Source: Nesterenkonia muleiensis
GTDB taxonomy: Bacteria; Actinomycetota; Actinomycetes; Actinomycetales; Micrococcaceae
NCBI RefSeq assembly: GCF_003600155.1
Contig: NZ_QWLD01000029.1
Location: 1 to 64,000, forward strand
DNA length: 64,000 nucleotides
Direction: 5' to 3'
The position numbers were made by a program, and so were the translations under genes. Below, in pieces: positions 53,274 through 62,869 of the stretch. Under the pieces are notes generated by a model. It searched no databases. It was not told where the DNA came from and worked only from the letters and a program-made list of their open reading frames with translations. Each line of letters opens with the position of its first letter. Position 1 is the first letter of the stretch.

Positions 53274-54693
53274 ACAGCCTCTTGGCGCTGGTCCCCAGGG
53301 TCCGCAGCACCAGGGAGGTGAACAGGACGGTCCCTACGGCCAGCGACTCGCCTCGGGCGAGCAGCTCCAGCAGCTGAGCCGATCCCGGCGCCTGATGCAC
53401 ACCCTGTTCGCCGAGATCCGCCAGGGTGATCCACTCCCAACCGGGGCCGACGGGCCAGGCGGATCGTTCTGGCGTTCCGATATAGGCCCCCGGCATCTCC
53501 ACAAACACCTTCTGGCCGGCGAACTGCTCAAGTCCGGCGATGAACCCGGCCAGATCTTTGCCCGGGGACAGGCACACCAGCACCTGCTCCAGGGAATCCA
53601 CTGCAGTCCCGGCGAACTCCAGCGCCGCCCGCAGGCCATCCCGCGACACTGCTGAGTCCACCACACAACGAGGTCTGCTGCTGTCAGCCACCTCATGCAC
53701 TGACATCCGGCCCGGATACTGCACCGACTGCACTACACCGGCTAACCTGGCGAATACGTGTGATGAAAGGGTACTTTCTCCGCCTTCCACCCCACGGATT
53801 CGCCACTTTTGACCGGAGTTGCATGGCAGACGGCGAATAGGCGAGGCCACCGGAGCTTGAGCGTTGGAGTCACCAGGTGCAATCGGAGCGGGGATCCCCA
53901 ATGCCGCAGTGACGCCCAGGGCGGCGTTGAGCCGCGGGAAACCCTTCGGCAGATGCGCGGTGAGGCGTGCACAGAGGTCGCCGGGGTGGGCGCCGTCGTG
54001 CCCTGCCAGGATCAGCCGGCTGGACATCTGCGCGCACCGCCGCTCAATGATCTCCGCCACCTCAGGGCGCTGCGGGTAGGAGACCACCAGCTGGGTTCCA
54101 CTGGTGATCACCGCGGACTTATCGCGGGCCACATCGGTGACGCTCGGCCCCAGGATGTCCAGGTGCTCACCGAAGATCCGGGTAACCGCCACCACCTCCA
54201 GCGGCCAATGGGACAGGTCATCTGAGGCTCCGCCGATCCCGGCCTCGGCCACGACGGCGCCCACCCCCGCCTCGGCGAACAGGAGAAACCCCGTCAGCAG
54301 AAACAGGCCGGTGGGCGCCAGGTAGCCGGTCTCAGCCGTCGGTGTGGGCAGCTGGTCCTTCGCCTCTTGGATCTGCAGCAGCACGCGGCGCCGCACCTGC
54401 TCATCGACCACCGCGCCGTCGATCCGGATCCGGTCAGCGTTCGAGAGCACACCGGGGCTCATCACCGTTCCCACCCGGTGGCCGAGTCCGGCCAGGGCCG
54501 CCGAGGCATAGGCGCTGGCCGTACCCTTGCCCTTGGATCCCACGATCCCGAGGGTCACATGCTCCTGCTGATCCGGGTGGTAGCCCAGCTGCCGCATCAA
54601 CTGGGCAGTCCGGTGCAACGACCGGGAGGAGGTATGCCGCAGGGCCCTCCACTCGGAGAAGATGACCGCTTCCTCCAGCGCCTCGAGGCTCAT
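53257..54693 (-). CDS. FolC/Mur-ligase-like protein
   Basis: 478 residues. HVTLGIVGSKGKGTAS gives the P-loop GSKGKGT (52-58) typical of folylpolyglutamate synthase; GTVMSPGVLSNADRIRIDG and VVAEAGIGGASDDLSHWPLEVVAVTRIFGEHLDILG follow, where FolC has E-x-G-x-G-G-x-x-D and H-x-x-x-L. The usual lysine-bearing and omega-loop sections are poorly conserved, so it is a divergent FolC paralogue; the true substrate is uncertain. Its 3' end overlaps the end of dapF by 17 bp, convergently. Confidence 0.75.
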   Translation of the reverse strand: MSLEALEEAVIFSEWRALRHTSSRSLHRTAQLMRQLGYHPDQQEHVTLGIVGSKGKGTASAYASAALAGLGHRVGTVMSPGVLSNADRIRIDGAVVDEQVRRRVLLQIQEAKDQLPTPTAETGYLAPTGLFLLTGFLLFAEAGVGAVVAEAGIGGASDDLSHWPLEVVAVTRIFGEHLDILGPSVTDVARDKSAVITSGTQLVVSYPQRPEVAEIIERRCAQMSSRLILAGHDGAHPGDLCARLTAHLPKGFPRLNAALGVTAALGIPAPIAPGDSNAQAPVASPIRRLPCNSGQKWRIRGVEGGESTLSSHVFARLAGVVQSVQYPGRMSVHEVADSSRPRCVVDSAVSRDGLRAALEFAGTAVDSLEQVLVCLSPGKDLAGFIAGLEQFAGQKVFVEMPGAYIGTPERSAWPVGPGWEWITLADLGEQGVHQAPGSAQLLELLARGESLAVGTVLFTSLVLRTLGTSAKRLFTPPG

Positions 54694-55313
54694 CCGCTCT
54701 GACCGCGGCTGATCCGGAGGATGCGGAAGCCCTTGGAACTGGCGGTGCGTTCAGCGGCGAAGTCGTCGCCGACCGCCGCCAGCATCGACTTCAGCCAGGT
54801 CAGCAGCGAATCAGCCCCCAGGTTCTTCTGGACCACCAGGTGCGCCTCACCCCCGGCATCGAGCCGAGGCAGCCACAGCTGGAGCAGCTGGTGCAGGGCG
54901 GGTTTGCCGATGCGGATCGGCGGATTGGACCAGATCGTCGCAAACAGATGGCCGGAGGGCACCTCCTCCGGGGCGCAGACCCGCACATTCTCCAGGCCCA
55001 ACTCTTCTGCGTTCTCCGCACAGAGGATGCGGGCGCGCTCACTGACATCCACTGCCCAGACCTTGGCCTGCGGGGAGAGCATCGCCATGGTCAGCGCCAT
55101 CGGCCCCCAGCCGCAGCCGATGTCCAGCAGGTGCCCCGAGGCAGCCGGCTCCGGGACCTCCCGCAGCAGCACCTCGGTGCCCTTGTCCACCGCGTCGGGG
55201 GAGAAGATCCCGCCGGCAGTGCTGACCTGGACCTCGCGCCCGGCCAGTTGGACAGTGACCCGGCGGCGCTCGAACGGGCCCTCAGCAGCATCAAAATAGT
55301 GCGAAGAGTTCAT
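54690..55313 (-). CDS. Class I SAM methyltransferase, RsmC-like
   Basis: 207 residues. SAM motif DIGCGWG (64-70), VWAVDVSERA, and catalytic SNPPI (129-133), the base-amino-methylating N-P-P-x motif of 16S rRNA m2G1207 methyltransferases. STAGGIFSPDAVDKGTEVLL is the RsmC N-terminal core; the duplicated N-terminal half of E. coli RsmC is absent, as usual in actinobacteria. ATGA overlap with the FolC-like gene downstream. Confidence 0.9.
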   Translation of the reverse strand: MNSSHYFDAAEGPFERRRVTVQLAGREVQVSTAGGIFSPDAVDKGTEVLLREVPEPAASGHLLDIGCGWGPMALTMAMLSPQAKVWAVDVSERARILCAENAEELGLENVRVCAPEEVPSGHLFATIWSNPPIRIGKPALHQLLQLWLPRLDAGGEAHLVVQKNLGADSLLTWLKSMLAAVGDDFAAERTASSKGFRILRISRGQSG

Positions 55314-55320
55314 CAGTTGC

Positions 55321-55326
55321 TAGACT
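55321..55326 (+). promoter_or_regulatory. Candidate leaderless -10 box ahead of the hflX leader
   Basis: TAGACT, 7 nt before ATG 55334. An AAAAT stretch lies at 55293-55297, about where the region just upstream of the -35 would be. Confidence 0.5.
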
Positions 55327-55333
55327 AGTACCC

Positions 55334-55381
55334 ATGTGGATTCGCCTGACACAGTACGCACCGCCATCTCCAGCGGTCTGA
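55334..55381 (+). CDS. 15-codon leader ORF upstream of hflX
   Basis: MWIRLTQYAPPSPAV and stop, placed exactly 7 nt after TAGACT, so translation would begin at the transcript 5' end. The hflX start is 146 nt further on, leaving room for alternative RNA structures (for example ACGCC-5 nt-GGCGT at about 55400-55415). Pro-Pro-Ser-Pro near the end could slow ribosomes. Arrangement resembles ribosome-stress attenuators; expression is not proven. Confidence 0.45.
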   Translation: MWIRLTQYAPPSPAV

Positions 55382-55527
55382 GCCGTATATATGAGCTCCC
55401 CCACGCCTCAGCGGCGTCGGCGGTCGAGCATGTATGAATCCAGCATCTACACAAGTCCCGCATCCAGGCATCGTCGGACACGGTGCGACGTCGCAGTGAC
55501 CACCATGCCGGCGCGGGCAAGGAACAT

Positions 55528-57063
55528 ATGACTGAACAGAAGAGAACCCACGAATCCTCCTCCACCATCGATGAGACGATCGCGCGCATCCTCGCAGCCG
55601 ATGAGGCTGAGGCCAGCGCGCAAGAGCACACCAGCATCCTCGGCGGCCGTGCCCGCGAACTGGCTGTCACCGAGTCCCACACCGAGCACGACGGCGACCA
55701 GTACGACCTGTTCGAGCGCCGCAGTCTGCGCCGGGTGGAGGGCCTCTCCACGGAGCTGGAGGACGTCACCGAGGTCGAATACCGCCAGCTGCGCCTGGAG
55801 CGGGTGGTACTGGCTGGACTGTGGAGCGGAGGCTCGGTGGCCGAGGCCGAGTACTCGCTGCGCGAGCTTGCCGCCCTGGCCGAGACCGCAGGCTCCACGG
55901 TGCTGGACGGATTCATCCAGCGCCGCGCCACCCCGGACCCCGGCACCTTCTTCGGTTCCGGCAAGGCTGTCGAGATCAAAGATGCGGTGGCCGAACTCGG
56001 GGCCGACACCGTGATCGTGGACTCTGAGCTCGCGCCCTCCCAGCGGCGTGGGTTGGAGGACATCGTCAAGGTCAAGGTGATCGACCGCACCGGCCTGATC
56101 CTGGACATCTTCGCTCAGCACGCCAAGTCCAGAGAGGGCAAGGCGCAGGTGGAGCTGGCCCAGATGGAATACATGCTGCCGCGCCTGCGCGGCTGGGGCG
56201 AGTCGCTCTCCCGCCAGGCCGGCGGACGTGTCGGCGCCGACGGGGCGGGCATCGGGTCCCGCGGACCCGGTGAGACCAAAATCGAACTGGACCGCCGCCG
56301 CATCAACCGGCGGATGGCCAAGCTGCGCAGAGAAATCGCCGCGATGAAGCCGGCCCGGGAGGCCAAGCGCGCCAACCGCAAACGCCATGCGGTGCCTTCG
56401 GTGGCCATCGCCGGCTACACCAATGCCGGCAAATCGAGCCTGCTCAACCGGCTCACTGATGCCGGCGTGCTGGTGGAGAACGCCCTGTTCGCCACGTTGG
56501 ACCCCACCACGCGGAAGGCCGTGACACCGGACGGCATCGGATACACGCTCTCAGACACCGTCGGGTTCGTCCGGCAGCTGCCCACCCAGCTGGTGGAGGC
56601 CTTCCGCTCCACACTGGAGGAGGTGGCCGACGCTGATCTGATCCTGCATGTGGTGGACGGCTCCCACCCGGAGCCGGAGAGCCAGATCGCCGCGGTGCGC
56701 GCAGTCCTCGCCGAGGTGGAGGCCCATCAGGTCGACGAGATCATTGTGCTCAACAAGGCCGACGCCGCGTCCGCTCACGTGATCGACCGGATCAAGCGCC
56801 GCGAACCCCATGTGGCGGTGGTCTCCGCGCGCACAGGGGAGGGGATCGCGGAGCTGAAGGAACAGATCAGCGCCTCGATCCCGCGTCCCACTATGCGATT
56901 GGAGCTGCTGGTGCCCTATGAGCACGGCGAGGTGGTCTCACGGCTGCACGCCGAAGATGCGGAGATATTGACCACCAGCTACCAGGAGGAGGGCACCAGG
57001 CTCTCGGTCAAAGTCCGGCCCGCACTTGCCCCGGTCCTTGCTGAGTTCCAGGTAGAGTCGTGA
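55528..57063 (+). CDS. hflX: GTPase HflX
   Basis: 511 residues from ATG 55528 behind AAGGA; the GTG at 55483 is less likely. N-terminal HflX domain (AGLWSGGSVAEAEYSLRELAALAETAG, GSGKAVEIKD), the glycine-rich linker GWGESLSRQAGGRVGADGAGIGSRGPGE, coiled segment, then the G domain: G1 GYTNAGKSS from 296, G3 DTVGF, G4 NKAD. Splits stalled or antibiotic-bound 70S ribosomes in stress and is often induced by ribosome inhibitors, which fits the leader ORF upstream. Confidence 0.95.
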   Translation: MTEQKRTHESSSTIDETIARILAADEAEASAQEHTSILGGRARELAVTESHTEHDGDQYDLFERRSLRRVEGLSTELEDVTEVEYRQLRLERVVLAGLWSGGSVAEAEYSLRELAALAETAGSTVLDGFIQRRATPDPGTFFGSGKAVEIKDAVAELGADTVIVDSELAPSQRRGLEDIVKVKVIDRTGLILDIFAQHAKSREGKAQVELAQMEYMLPRLRGWGESLSRQAGGRVGADGAGIGSRGPGETKIELDRRRINRRMAKLRREIAAMKPAREAKRANRKRHAVPSVAIAGYTNAGKSSLLNRLTDAGVLVENALFATLDPTTRKAVTPDGIGYTLSDTVGFVRQLPTQLVEAFRSTLEEVADADLILHVVDGSHPEPESQIAAVRAVLAEVEAHQVDEIIVLNKADAASAHVIDRIKRREPHVAVVSARTGEGIAELKEQISASIPRPTMRLELLVPYEHGEVVSRLHAEDAEILTTSYQEEGTRLSVKVRPALAPVLAEFQVES

Positions 57064-57066
57064 TTT

Positions 57067-59106
57067 GTGACCCAAGGGAGTACCACCACGCACCGGCAGG
57101 CTGCTGAGCAGCTCCTGGACACCGCGGTGGCCTCCCTCGGAGGCAGCCGGCGCAGTGGCCAGGTGGAGATGGTCCGGCGGGTGGCGGACTCCCTGAGCGG
57201 TGAAAAGCACCTGCTGGTCCAGGCCGGCACCGGCACCGGCAAGTCCCTGGCCTATCTCATCCCCGCCCTGCACTATGCGGTGACGGCCAATAAGCCGGTG
57301 GTGATCTCCACGGCGACTCTCGCCCTGCAGGCCCAGATCATGGGCCGGGACCTTCCCCGACTGCTGCAGAGCGTCCAGAGCAAGCTGCCGCGCCCGGCAG
57401 AGGTCGCCCTGGTCAAAGGCCGGGCGAACTATCTGTGCAAGCAGAAGCTGGCCGGAGGCTTCCCGGAGGACGACGAGGATCAAGAGGCCCTCTTCGCCGC
57501 CGCCGTGGAGCCCACCGGCGGAGTGACCACCTTTGAGCCCACCTCCAAGCTCGGCAAAGAGGTGGTGATGCTGCGCGAATGGGCTGAGACCACCAGCAGC
57601 GGCGACCGTGATGACCTCCCGGTGGGAGTCACCGATAAAGCCTGGCGGCAGGTCTCGGTCAATGCGGTGGACTGCCTGGGCCGGAGATGCTCGATGTTCG
57701 AGGAGTGCTTCTCCGAGCTGGCGCGCAAGGACGCAGCCGAGGCGGATCTGGTGATCACCAACCATGCGATGCTCGCCATCGACGCCTTCGAAGGCCTTGA
57801 GGTGCTTCCCGAGCATGATGCAGTGATCATCGACGAAGCCCATGAGCTCGCCGAACGAGTCACCTCAGCGGTGACTGCGCAGCTCTCTGCCCAGATGATC
57901 CAGGCCGCGGCGAGCTCCGCCAGGAAGCACACCGCGATCAGCGTGGAGGGGCTCCACGCCGCGGGCACTGCCGTGGAGGCGGCATTCAGCGGAGTCGAAG
58001 ATGGGCTGCTGACCGGATTCAGGAACGGCAGCGGGCTGAACGAGCAGCAGTCCCGTGCCATCGAAACAGCGCTCAGCGCGGCCAGAACCGCGCTGTCGGA
58101 CTCCAAGCCCTCCGGCGAGGCGGAGGCAGATCCCGGGCGCACCACGGCTCGTGCCCGGTTGCAGGCGGTCCACGATGTGGCCGAGCGGATGCTTTCCAGC
58201 AGCGAGACCGCCGATGTGATCTGGGTGACCAGACCGGGCACCTTCACGCCGGGACAGGGATACCGTCCGGCGGATCTGACTGAGCCGCCGATGCTCTATG
58301 TCGCCCCCACCACTGTGGCCTCACGGCTGCGCGAGGGGCTCTTCGGCACCCGCACGGCGGTGCTGACCTCGGCGACGCTGACCATCGGCGACAGTTTCGA
58401 GCCGGTCGCCGGGTCACTGGGGTTGCTGGGTCAGGACGCCCCGGACTGGGAGGGCGCAGACGTGGGCAGTCCTTTCGACTATCAGCGCCAGGGGATGCTC
58501 TATGTGGCCAAGCACCTGCCCGCGCCCTCACTGAAGACTCAAGATGCGCAGCGGGACGAGCTGGCTGAACTCATCGAAGCCTCCGGCGGTGCCACCCTGG
58601 CCCTGTTCTCCTCCCGGAGAGCTGCCGAGCAGGCCGCCGAGGATCTGCGCGGACGGCTTGAGGTGCCGATTCTCTGCCAGGGGGACGCCACGACGTCGGC
58701 CCTGGTGCGGGAGTTCGCTGAGAATGAGGAGACCTGCCTGTTCGGAACGATGAGCCTGTGGCAAGGCGTGGATGTTCCGGGCAGAGCCTGCCGATTGGTG
58801 ACCATTGACCGGATTCCGTTCCCACGGCCGGATGATCCGCTGAACAACGCCCGCAGCCAGGAGGTCGCCAGGGCCGGAGGGAACGGCTTCATGCAGGTTG
58901 CGGCCACCCACGCGGCGATTCGGCTCAGCCAGGGTGCCGGGAGGCTGATCCGCAGCACTGAGGACAAGGGTGTCCTGGCCATCCTGGACTCCCGGTTCGC
59001 CACCGCACGCTACGGAGCGTTCCTGAAGCGGTCCATGCCGGAGTTCTGGGCCACCGCCAAAGGTGATGTCGCACGGCAGGCGCTGCAGCGCCTGCGCGAT
59101 GGCTGA
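57067..59106 (+). CDS. DinG/XPD-family ATP-dependent DNA helicase with Fe-S cluster
   Basis: 679 residues from GTG, 3 nt after hflX. Walker A AGTGTGKS from 53, DEAH box with Asp256 (IIDEAHELAE). Four cysteines C124, C203, C208, C214 have the spacing of the XPD/DinG iron-sulfur cluster. C-terminal motifs TLALFSSRRAAEQ, GTMSLWQGVDVPGRAC, and QGAGRLIRS. Unwinds DNA 5'-to-3', possibly at R-loops or forked structures in repair. Adjacent to lexA, convergent. Confidence 0.94.
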   Translation: MTQGSTTTHRQAAEQLLDTAVASLGGSRRSGQVEMVRRVADSLSGEKHLLVQAGTGTGKSLAYLIPALHYAVTANKPVVISTATLALQAQIMGRDLPRLLQSVQSKLPRPAEVALVKGRANYLCKQKLAGGFPEDDEDQEALFAAAVEPTGGVTTFEPTSKLGKEVVMLREWAETTSSGDRDDLPVGVTDKAWRQVSVNAVDCLGRRCSMFEECFSELARKDAAEADLVITNHAMLAIDAFEGLEVLPEHDAVIIDEAHELAERVTSAVTAQLSAQMIQAAASSARKHTAISVEGLHAAGTAVEAAFSGVEDGLLTGFRNGSGLNEQQSRAIETALSAARTALSDSKPSGEAEADPGRTTARARLQAVHDVAERMLSSSETADVIWVTRPGTFTPGQGYRPADLTEPPMLYVAPTTVASRLREGLFGTRTAVLTSATLTIGDSFEPVAGSLGLLGQDAPDWEGADVGSPFDYQRQGMLYVAKHLPAPSLKTQDAQRDELAELIEASGGATLALFSSRRAAEQAAEDLRGRLEVPILCQGDATTSALVREFAENEETCLFGTMSLWQGVDVPGRACRLVTIDRIPFPRPDDPLNNARSQEVARAGGNGFMQVAATHAAIRLSQGAGRLIRSTEDKGVLAILDSRFATARYGAFLKRSMPEFWATAKGDVARQALQRLRDG

Positions 59107-59112
59107 GACGGC

Positions 59113-59865
59113 TCAGAGGCTCCGCAGCACCGTCACGACCTTGCCCATAATGGAGGCCTCATCGCCGAGGATGGGCTCATACATGCGGTTCTGCGGCAGC
59201 AGCCACTGGTGCCCGTCGCGGCGCTTGAGCACTTTGACCGTGGCCTCATCCTCCAGCAGCGCGGCCACAATATCGCCGTTGTCAGCGTCCTGCTGACGGC
59301 GCACCACCACCCAGTCGTCCTCGAAGATTCCGGCATCCATCATGGAATCCCCCCGGACTTGGAGCATAAAGAGCTCACCTTCGCCGGTGAGCTGACGCGG
59401 CAGCGGCATCACATCCTCCACCTGCTGCTCGGCCAGGATCGGCCCGCCGGCAGCGATGCGGCCCACCACCGGCACATCGGCGGTGCGGGAGTCTGTCTCA
59501 GCGCGGTAGGCGTCCAGGTTCACCACAGTGGAGTCACTCGAGGCATCGAGGGTCTCACCGGTGGAAAGCTCCTCGGTCAGAAGCTGGCCGGAGGAGTCGC
59601 GTATGACCTCCATGGCGCGCGGCTTCCCAGGGACGCGGCGCAGGTATCCCAGATCCTGCAGCCGGGAGAGCTGGTGGGTCACCGAGGACAGCGAGGCCAG
59701 GCCGACGGCGTCACCGATCTCCCGCATCGACGGCGGGTAGCTTCGTTCAGACAAGGAGGTCTGAATCATCTCCACAATCCGCCGCTGACGTTCTGTGAGC
59801 CGGCGCGGAGGACCCTCCGTGTCATCTGTGCCCGTCTGTGTTCTCTCCACCGTGGCGCTCCTCAT
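59113..59865 (-). CDS. lexA: SOS repressor LexA
   Basis: 250 residues. Winged helix [53 protein letters not shown]. Self-cleavage site Ala139-Gly140 in [11 protein letters not shown], catalytic Ser174 (GDSMMDAG) and Lys211 (ATVKVLKR). A GTG five codons downstream (59850) has a better ribosome site (GAGGAG, 6-7 nt) than the annotated ATG. Longer than the ~220 norm because of an interdomain stretch at ~90-128. Two LexA boxes lie in the divergent promoter region. Confidence 0.97.
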   Translation of the reverse strand: MRSATVERTQTGTDDTEGPPRRLTERQRRIVEMIQTSLSERSYPPSMREIGDAVGLASLSSVTHQLSRLQDLGYLRRVPGKPRAMEVIRDSSGQLLTEELSTGETLDASSDSTVVNLDAYRAETDSRTADVPVVGRIAAGGPILAEQQVEDVMPLPRQLTGEGELFMLQVRGDSMMDAGIFEDDWVVVRRQQDADNGDIVAALLEDEATVKVLKRRDGHQWLLPQNRMYEPILGDEASIMGKVVTVLRSL

Positions 59866-59932
59866 CCTTTGGTCACCGGATCGGAGCCATGTCCGACCCT
59901 CCTGCTGTGATGGTCAGTGACCCCGACAACCG

Positions 59933-59948
59933 TCGAATGTCACTTCGA
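59933..59948. promoter_or_regulatory. LexA box near lexA
   Basis: TCGAATGTCACTTCGA, perfect 5-bp arms TCGAA/TTCGA; spacing of the SOS box, about 70-80 bp before lexA. Confidence 0.65.
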
Positions 59949-60037
59949 ACTCAATACTCAGGATACTCGAAACCGTACATAGATTCCATAGATATCGGTG
60001 AGTGTCGCAACCTGAGTTCGAAACTATATGCTATAAA

Positions 60038-60053
60038 TAGAACACAGGTTCGA
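60038..60053. promoter_or_regulatory. LexA box near the LysM gene
   Basis: TAGAACACAGGTTCGA contains GAACN4GTTC with a one-base loss in the outer left arm; overlaps the AT-rich TATAAAT -10 candidate at 60032-60038 and lies 18 bp before the LysM ATG. Confidence 0.78.
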
Positions 60054-60070
60054 ATTAGGAGGACTTCCCC

Positions 60071-60436
60071 ATGACTGCCACTGCGAACACTGCGGCCACG
60101 AACACCGGGCTGAACGCCCCCGGCCTGAGGCTCACCCGCCGAGGCCGGCTTCTGCTGCTGGGCCTTCCGGCCGTGCTGGCGGCAGTCGCGCTGCTTGCCG
60201 CTGCGGTCTTTGCCGCTGCCGCCCTGTTCAACCAGGCGCTGGCCAGCACCGGAGCGGCATCGGGTGTGGAGGCCGAGCAGGTCACCGTGACCGAGGGCGA
60301 CACTCTCTGGTCGATCGCCTCTGCGGCGGAGTCTGATGCCGATATCCAGCAGCTGATCACCCAGATTGCTGAGCTCAACGATCTTGACTCCGCGCAGCTG
60401 GAGCACGGTCAGGTGCTCTTCGTGCCCGCGGACTGA
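60071..60436 (+). CDS. SOS-controlled LysM membrane protein, division-inhibitor candidate
   Basis: 121 residues with AGGAGG 8 nt upstream. One membrane segment (about 27-55, LLLLGLPAVLAAVALLAAAVFAAAALF) and a C-terminal LysM (EQVTVTEGDTLWSIASAAESDADIQQLITQIAELNDLDSAQLEHGQVLFVP). Divergent from lexA with an SOS box on its promoter, as are DivS of Corynebacterium, Rv2719c/ChiZ of Mycobacterium and YneA of Bacillus, which block division after DNA damage. The role is inferred from this context. Confidence 0.82.
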   Translation: MTATANTAATNTGLNAPGLRLTRRGRLLLLGLPAVLAAVALLAAAVFAAAALFNQALASTGAASGVEAEQVTVTEGDTLWSIASAAESDADIQQLITQIAELNDLDSAQLEHGQVLFVPAD

Positions 60437-60447
60437 TCAGTGCCGAC

Positions 60448-60453
60448 TACTAT
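60448..60453 (+). promoter_or_regulatory. Candidate leaderless -10 box of the his operon
   Basis: TACTAT, 6 nt before the GTG start of hisC at 60460. Confidence 0.5.
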
Positions 60454-60459
60454 GGACTG

Positions 60460-61566
60460 GTGAACGATACGCGACTTGCTGACCTGCCGCTGCGGGAGGA
60501 ACTGCGGGGCCAGGAGCCCTACGGTGCGCCCCAGCTGAGCGTCAGATCAATGCTCAATGTCAATGAGACCACCTATGATGTCCCCGCAGACGTGGTGGAC
60601 GCCATCGCCAAAGAGGTGCGCTCTGTTGCCGAGACGCTCAACCGCTACCCCGACCGTGAGTTCACCGCTCTGCGGCAGAAGCTGGCCGACTACCTCAGCA
60701 AAGAGTCCGCAGCCGCGATAACGTCCGAACAGATCTGGGCCGGCAACGGCTCCAACGAGGTCATGCAGCACATTCTGCAGGCCTTCGCCGGTCCCGGCCG
60801 CTCGGTGATGGCCTTCCCGCCCACCTATTCGATGTATCCGCTCTACGCCAGAGGCGTCTACAGCCACTACATCGCAGGCACCCGTGGTCCGGACTTCATT
60901 CAGGACCCCGAGGACGTCGCCGCCCAGATTCGTGAGCACCGGCCCCATGTGGTGATCCTCTGCTCGCCGAACAACCCCACCGGCACTGCGTTGACCCTCG
61001 ATGTGGTCGAGGCCGCCTACCAGGCTGCGCTGGAGTCCGAGACGATGGTCATCGTCGATGAGGCTTACGGCGAGTTCCGGCAGCCAGGAACGGCCTCGGC
61101 GCTGACCATGCTCAGCGGCCGGCCCCGCCTGGTGGTCACCCGCACCATGTCCAAGGCCTTCGCCCTGGCCGGGGGCAGGCTGGGGTACCTCGCGGCAGCC
61201 CCGGCGGTCACCGATGCGCTGCGCCTGGTCCGGCTGCCCTATCACCTCTCGGCGGTCACCCAGGCTGCGGCCTGCGCGGCCCTGGACCATGCCGAGACTC
61301 TGATGGCCAATGTGGAGCAGATCAAAGCTCAGCGGGACCGCCTGGTCACAGAGCTGACTGACATGGGGCTCAGCCCCTACCCCTCAGATGCCAACTTCGT
61401 GCTCTTCGGCGGAGTGGACAACGCCCATGAAGCCTGGCAGCACCTGCTGGAGGACGGCATCCTCATCCGGGAGGTCGCCATCGCCGGCCATCTGCGGGTG
61501 ACTGCCGGCACTGAGGGCGAAACCACGGACTTCCTGAACTCCTTGCGCCGCTACCTGAACAGATAG
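60460..61566 (+). CDS. hisC: Histidinol-phosphate aminotransferase
   Basis: 368 residues from GTG. Substrate block [35 protein letters not shown], and PLP lysine K232 in [15 protein letters not shown]. Transfers an amino group to imidazole-acetol phosphate. First of the hisC-hisB-hisH-priA run. Confidence 0.95.
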   Translation: MNDTRLADLPLREELRGQEPYGAPQLSVRSMLNVNETTYDVPADVVDAIAKEVRSVAETLNRYPDREFTALRQKLADYLSKESAAAITSEQIWAGNGSNEVMQHILQAFAGPGRSVMAFPPTYSMYPLYARGVYSHYIAGTRGPDFIQDPEDVAAQIREHRPHVVILCSPNNPTGTALTLDVVEAAYQAALESETMVIVDEAYGEFRQPGTASALTMLSGRPRLVVTRTMSKAFALAGGRLGYLAAAPAVTDALRLVRLPYHLSAVTQAAACAALDHAETLMANVEQIKAQRDRLVTELTDMGLSPYPSDANFVLFGGVDNAHEAWQHLLEDGILIREVAIAGHLRVTAGTEGETTDFLNSLRRYLNR

Positions 61567-61577
61567 GATGGCCTCCT

Positions 61578-62210
61578 ATGGCAGCAGAACTCGTCACCGG
61601 CCGCGGCACACCCTCGCGGGCCGCACAGATGGAGCGCACCACCAGCGAGTCCCGGGTCAAGGTGCGTCTTGACCTGGACGGCACCGGGGAGTCCACCATC
61701 TCCACCACCGTGCCGTTCTACGACCATATGCTCACCGCGCTGGCCAAGCACTCGCTGATCGACTTCACCGTCGAAGCAGAGGGGGACACCCACATCGATG
61801 TCCATCACACGGTGGAGGACACGGCGATCGTCATCGGTGAGGTGCTCAGGGCCGCCTTGGGCGACAAGCGCGGAATCAGGCGGTTCGGCCACGCGTCAGT
61901 CCCGCTTGACGAGGCCCTGGCAGAGGCCACGGTGGATGTCTCCGGGCGCCCCTACCTGGTTCACAGCGGCGAGCCCGAGGGTCAGCAGTACCATCTGATC
62001 GGCGGACACTTCACCGGATCGATGACCCGGCACGTATTCGAGGCCATCACGTATCACTCGGCCATCTGCCTGCATATGCGCGTGCACTCCGGTCGGGACC
62101 CGCACCACATTGTCGAAGCACAGTTCAAAGCCTTCGCCAGGGCACTGCGCGAGGCTGTGGAGCCAGATCCGCGCACCAACGAGATCCCCTCCACCAAGGG
62201 CGCCCTGTGA
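61578..62210 (+). CDS. hisB: Imidazoleglycerol-phosphate dehydratase
   Basis: 210 residues, the monofunctional form. Metal-binding [29 protein letters not shown], and [18 protein letters not shown]. Overlaps hisH by 4 bp. Confidence 0.97.
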   Translation: MAAELVTGRGTPSRAAQMERTTSESRVKVRLDLDGTGESTISTTVPFYDHMLTALAKHSLIDFTVEAEGDTHIDVHHTVEDTAIVIGEVLRAALGDKRGIRRFGHASVPLDEALAEATVDVSGRPYLVHSGEPEGQQYHLIGGHFTGSMTRHVFEAITYHSAICLHMRVHSGRDPHHIVEAQFKAFARALREAVEPDPRTNEIPSTKGAL

Positions 62211-62848
62211 ACCACCGTCCCACTGTGGCCGTTCTGGACTACGGCTCCGGCAACGTGCACTCGGCGGTTCGCGCCCTGCAGCGGGCCGGAGCCGATGTGG
62301 AGCTGACCCAGGACACCGGCACCATTCTCAACGCCGAGGGAGTGGTGGTGCCCGGTGTGGGCGCCTTCGCCGCAGTGATGGATGCCCTGCAGGCCATTGA
62401 CGCCCCCCGCTGGATCGGCCGTAGGATCGCTGGATCCCGTCCGGTGCTCGGAATCTGTGTGGGCCACCAGATCCTCTTCGAGCACGGTGTGGAGCACGGC
62501 ATCGTCGCCGACGGTATGGGGCAATGGCCGGGCGAGGTCACCGCACTGCCTGAGCACGTCGTCGTGCCCCATATGGGGTGGAACACCGTCCGCCCACCAG
62601 AGGGCAGCACCCTGTTCCGCGGCATTGAGGAGGAGCGGTTCTACTTCGTCCACTCCTACGCGGTGCAGTCCTGGGACTTCGACCAGAGCATCGAGGCCAT
62701 GCACCCGCCGAAGGTCACCTGGTCACACCACGGCAGTGATTTCATCGCCGCTGTGGAGAACGGGCCGCTCTCGGCCACCCAGTTCCACCCCGAAAAATCT
62801 GGCGACGCCGGGATGCAACTGCTGCATAACTGGATCACCTCACTGTAG
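62207..62848 (+). CDS. hisH: Imidazole glycerol phosphate synthase, glutaminase subunit
   Basis: 213 residues from GTG 62207. Catalytic Cys84 in GICVGHQ (family usually G-I-C-L-G-M-Q), final His/Glu in TQFHPEKSG. Supplies ammonia to HisF, which is not in the window up to 64 kb. Confidence 0.96.
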   Translation: MNHRPTVAVLDYGSGNVHSAVRALQRAGADVELTQDTGTILNAEGVVVPGVGAFAAVMDALQAIDAPRWIGRRIAGSRPVLGICVGHQILFEHGVEHGIVADGMGQWPGEVTALPEHVVVPHMGWNTVRPPEGSTLFRGIEEERFYFVHSYAVQSWDFDQSIEAMHPPKVTWSHHGSDFIAAVENGPLSATQFHPEKSGDAGMQLLHNWITSL

Positions 62849-62869
62849 ACCCCACCTGGAGAGACCACC

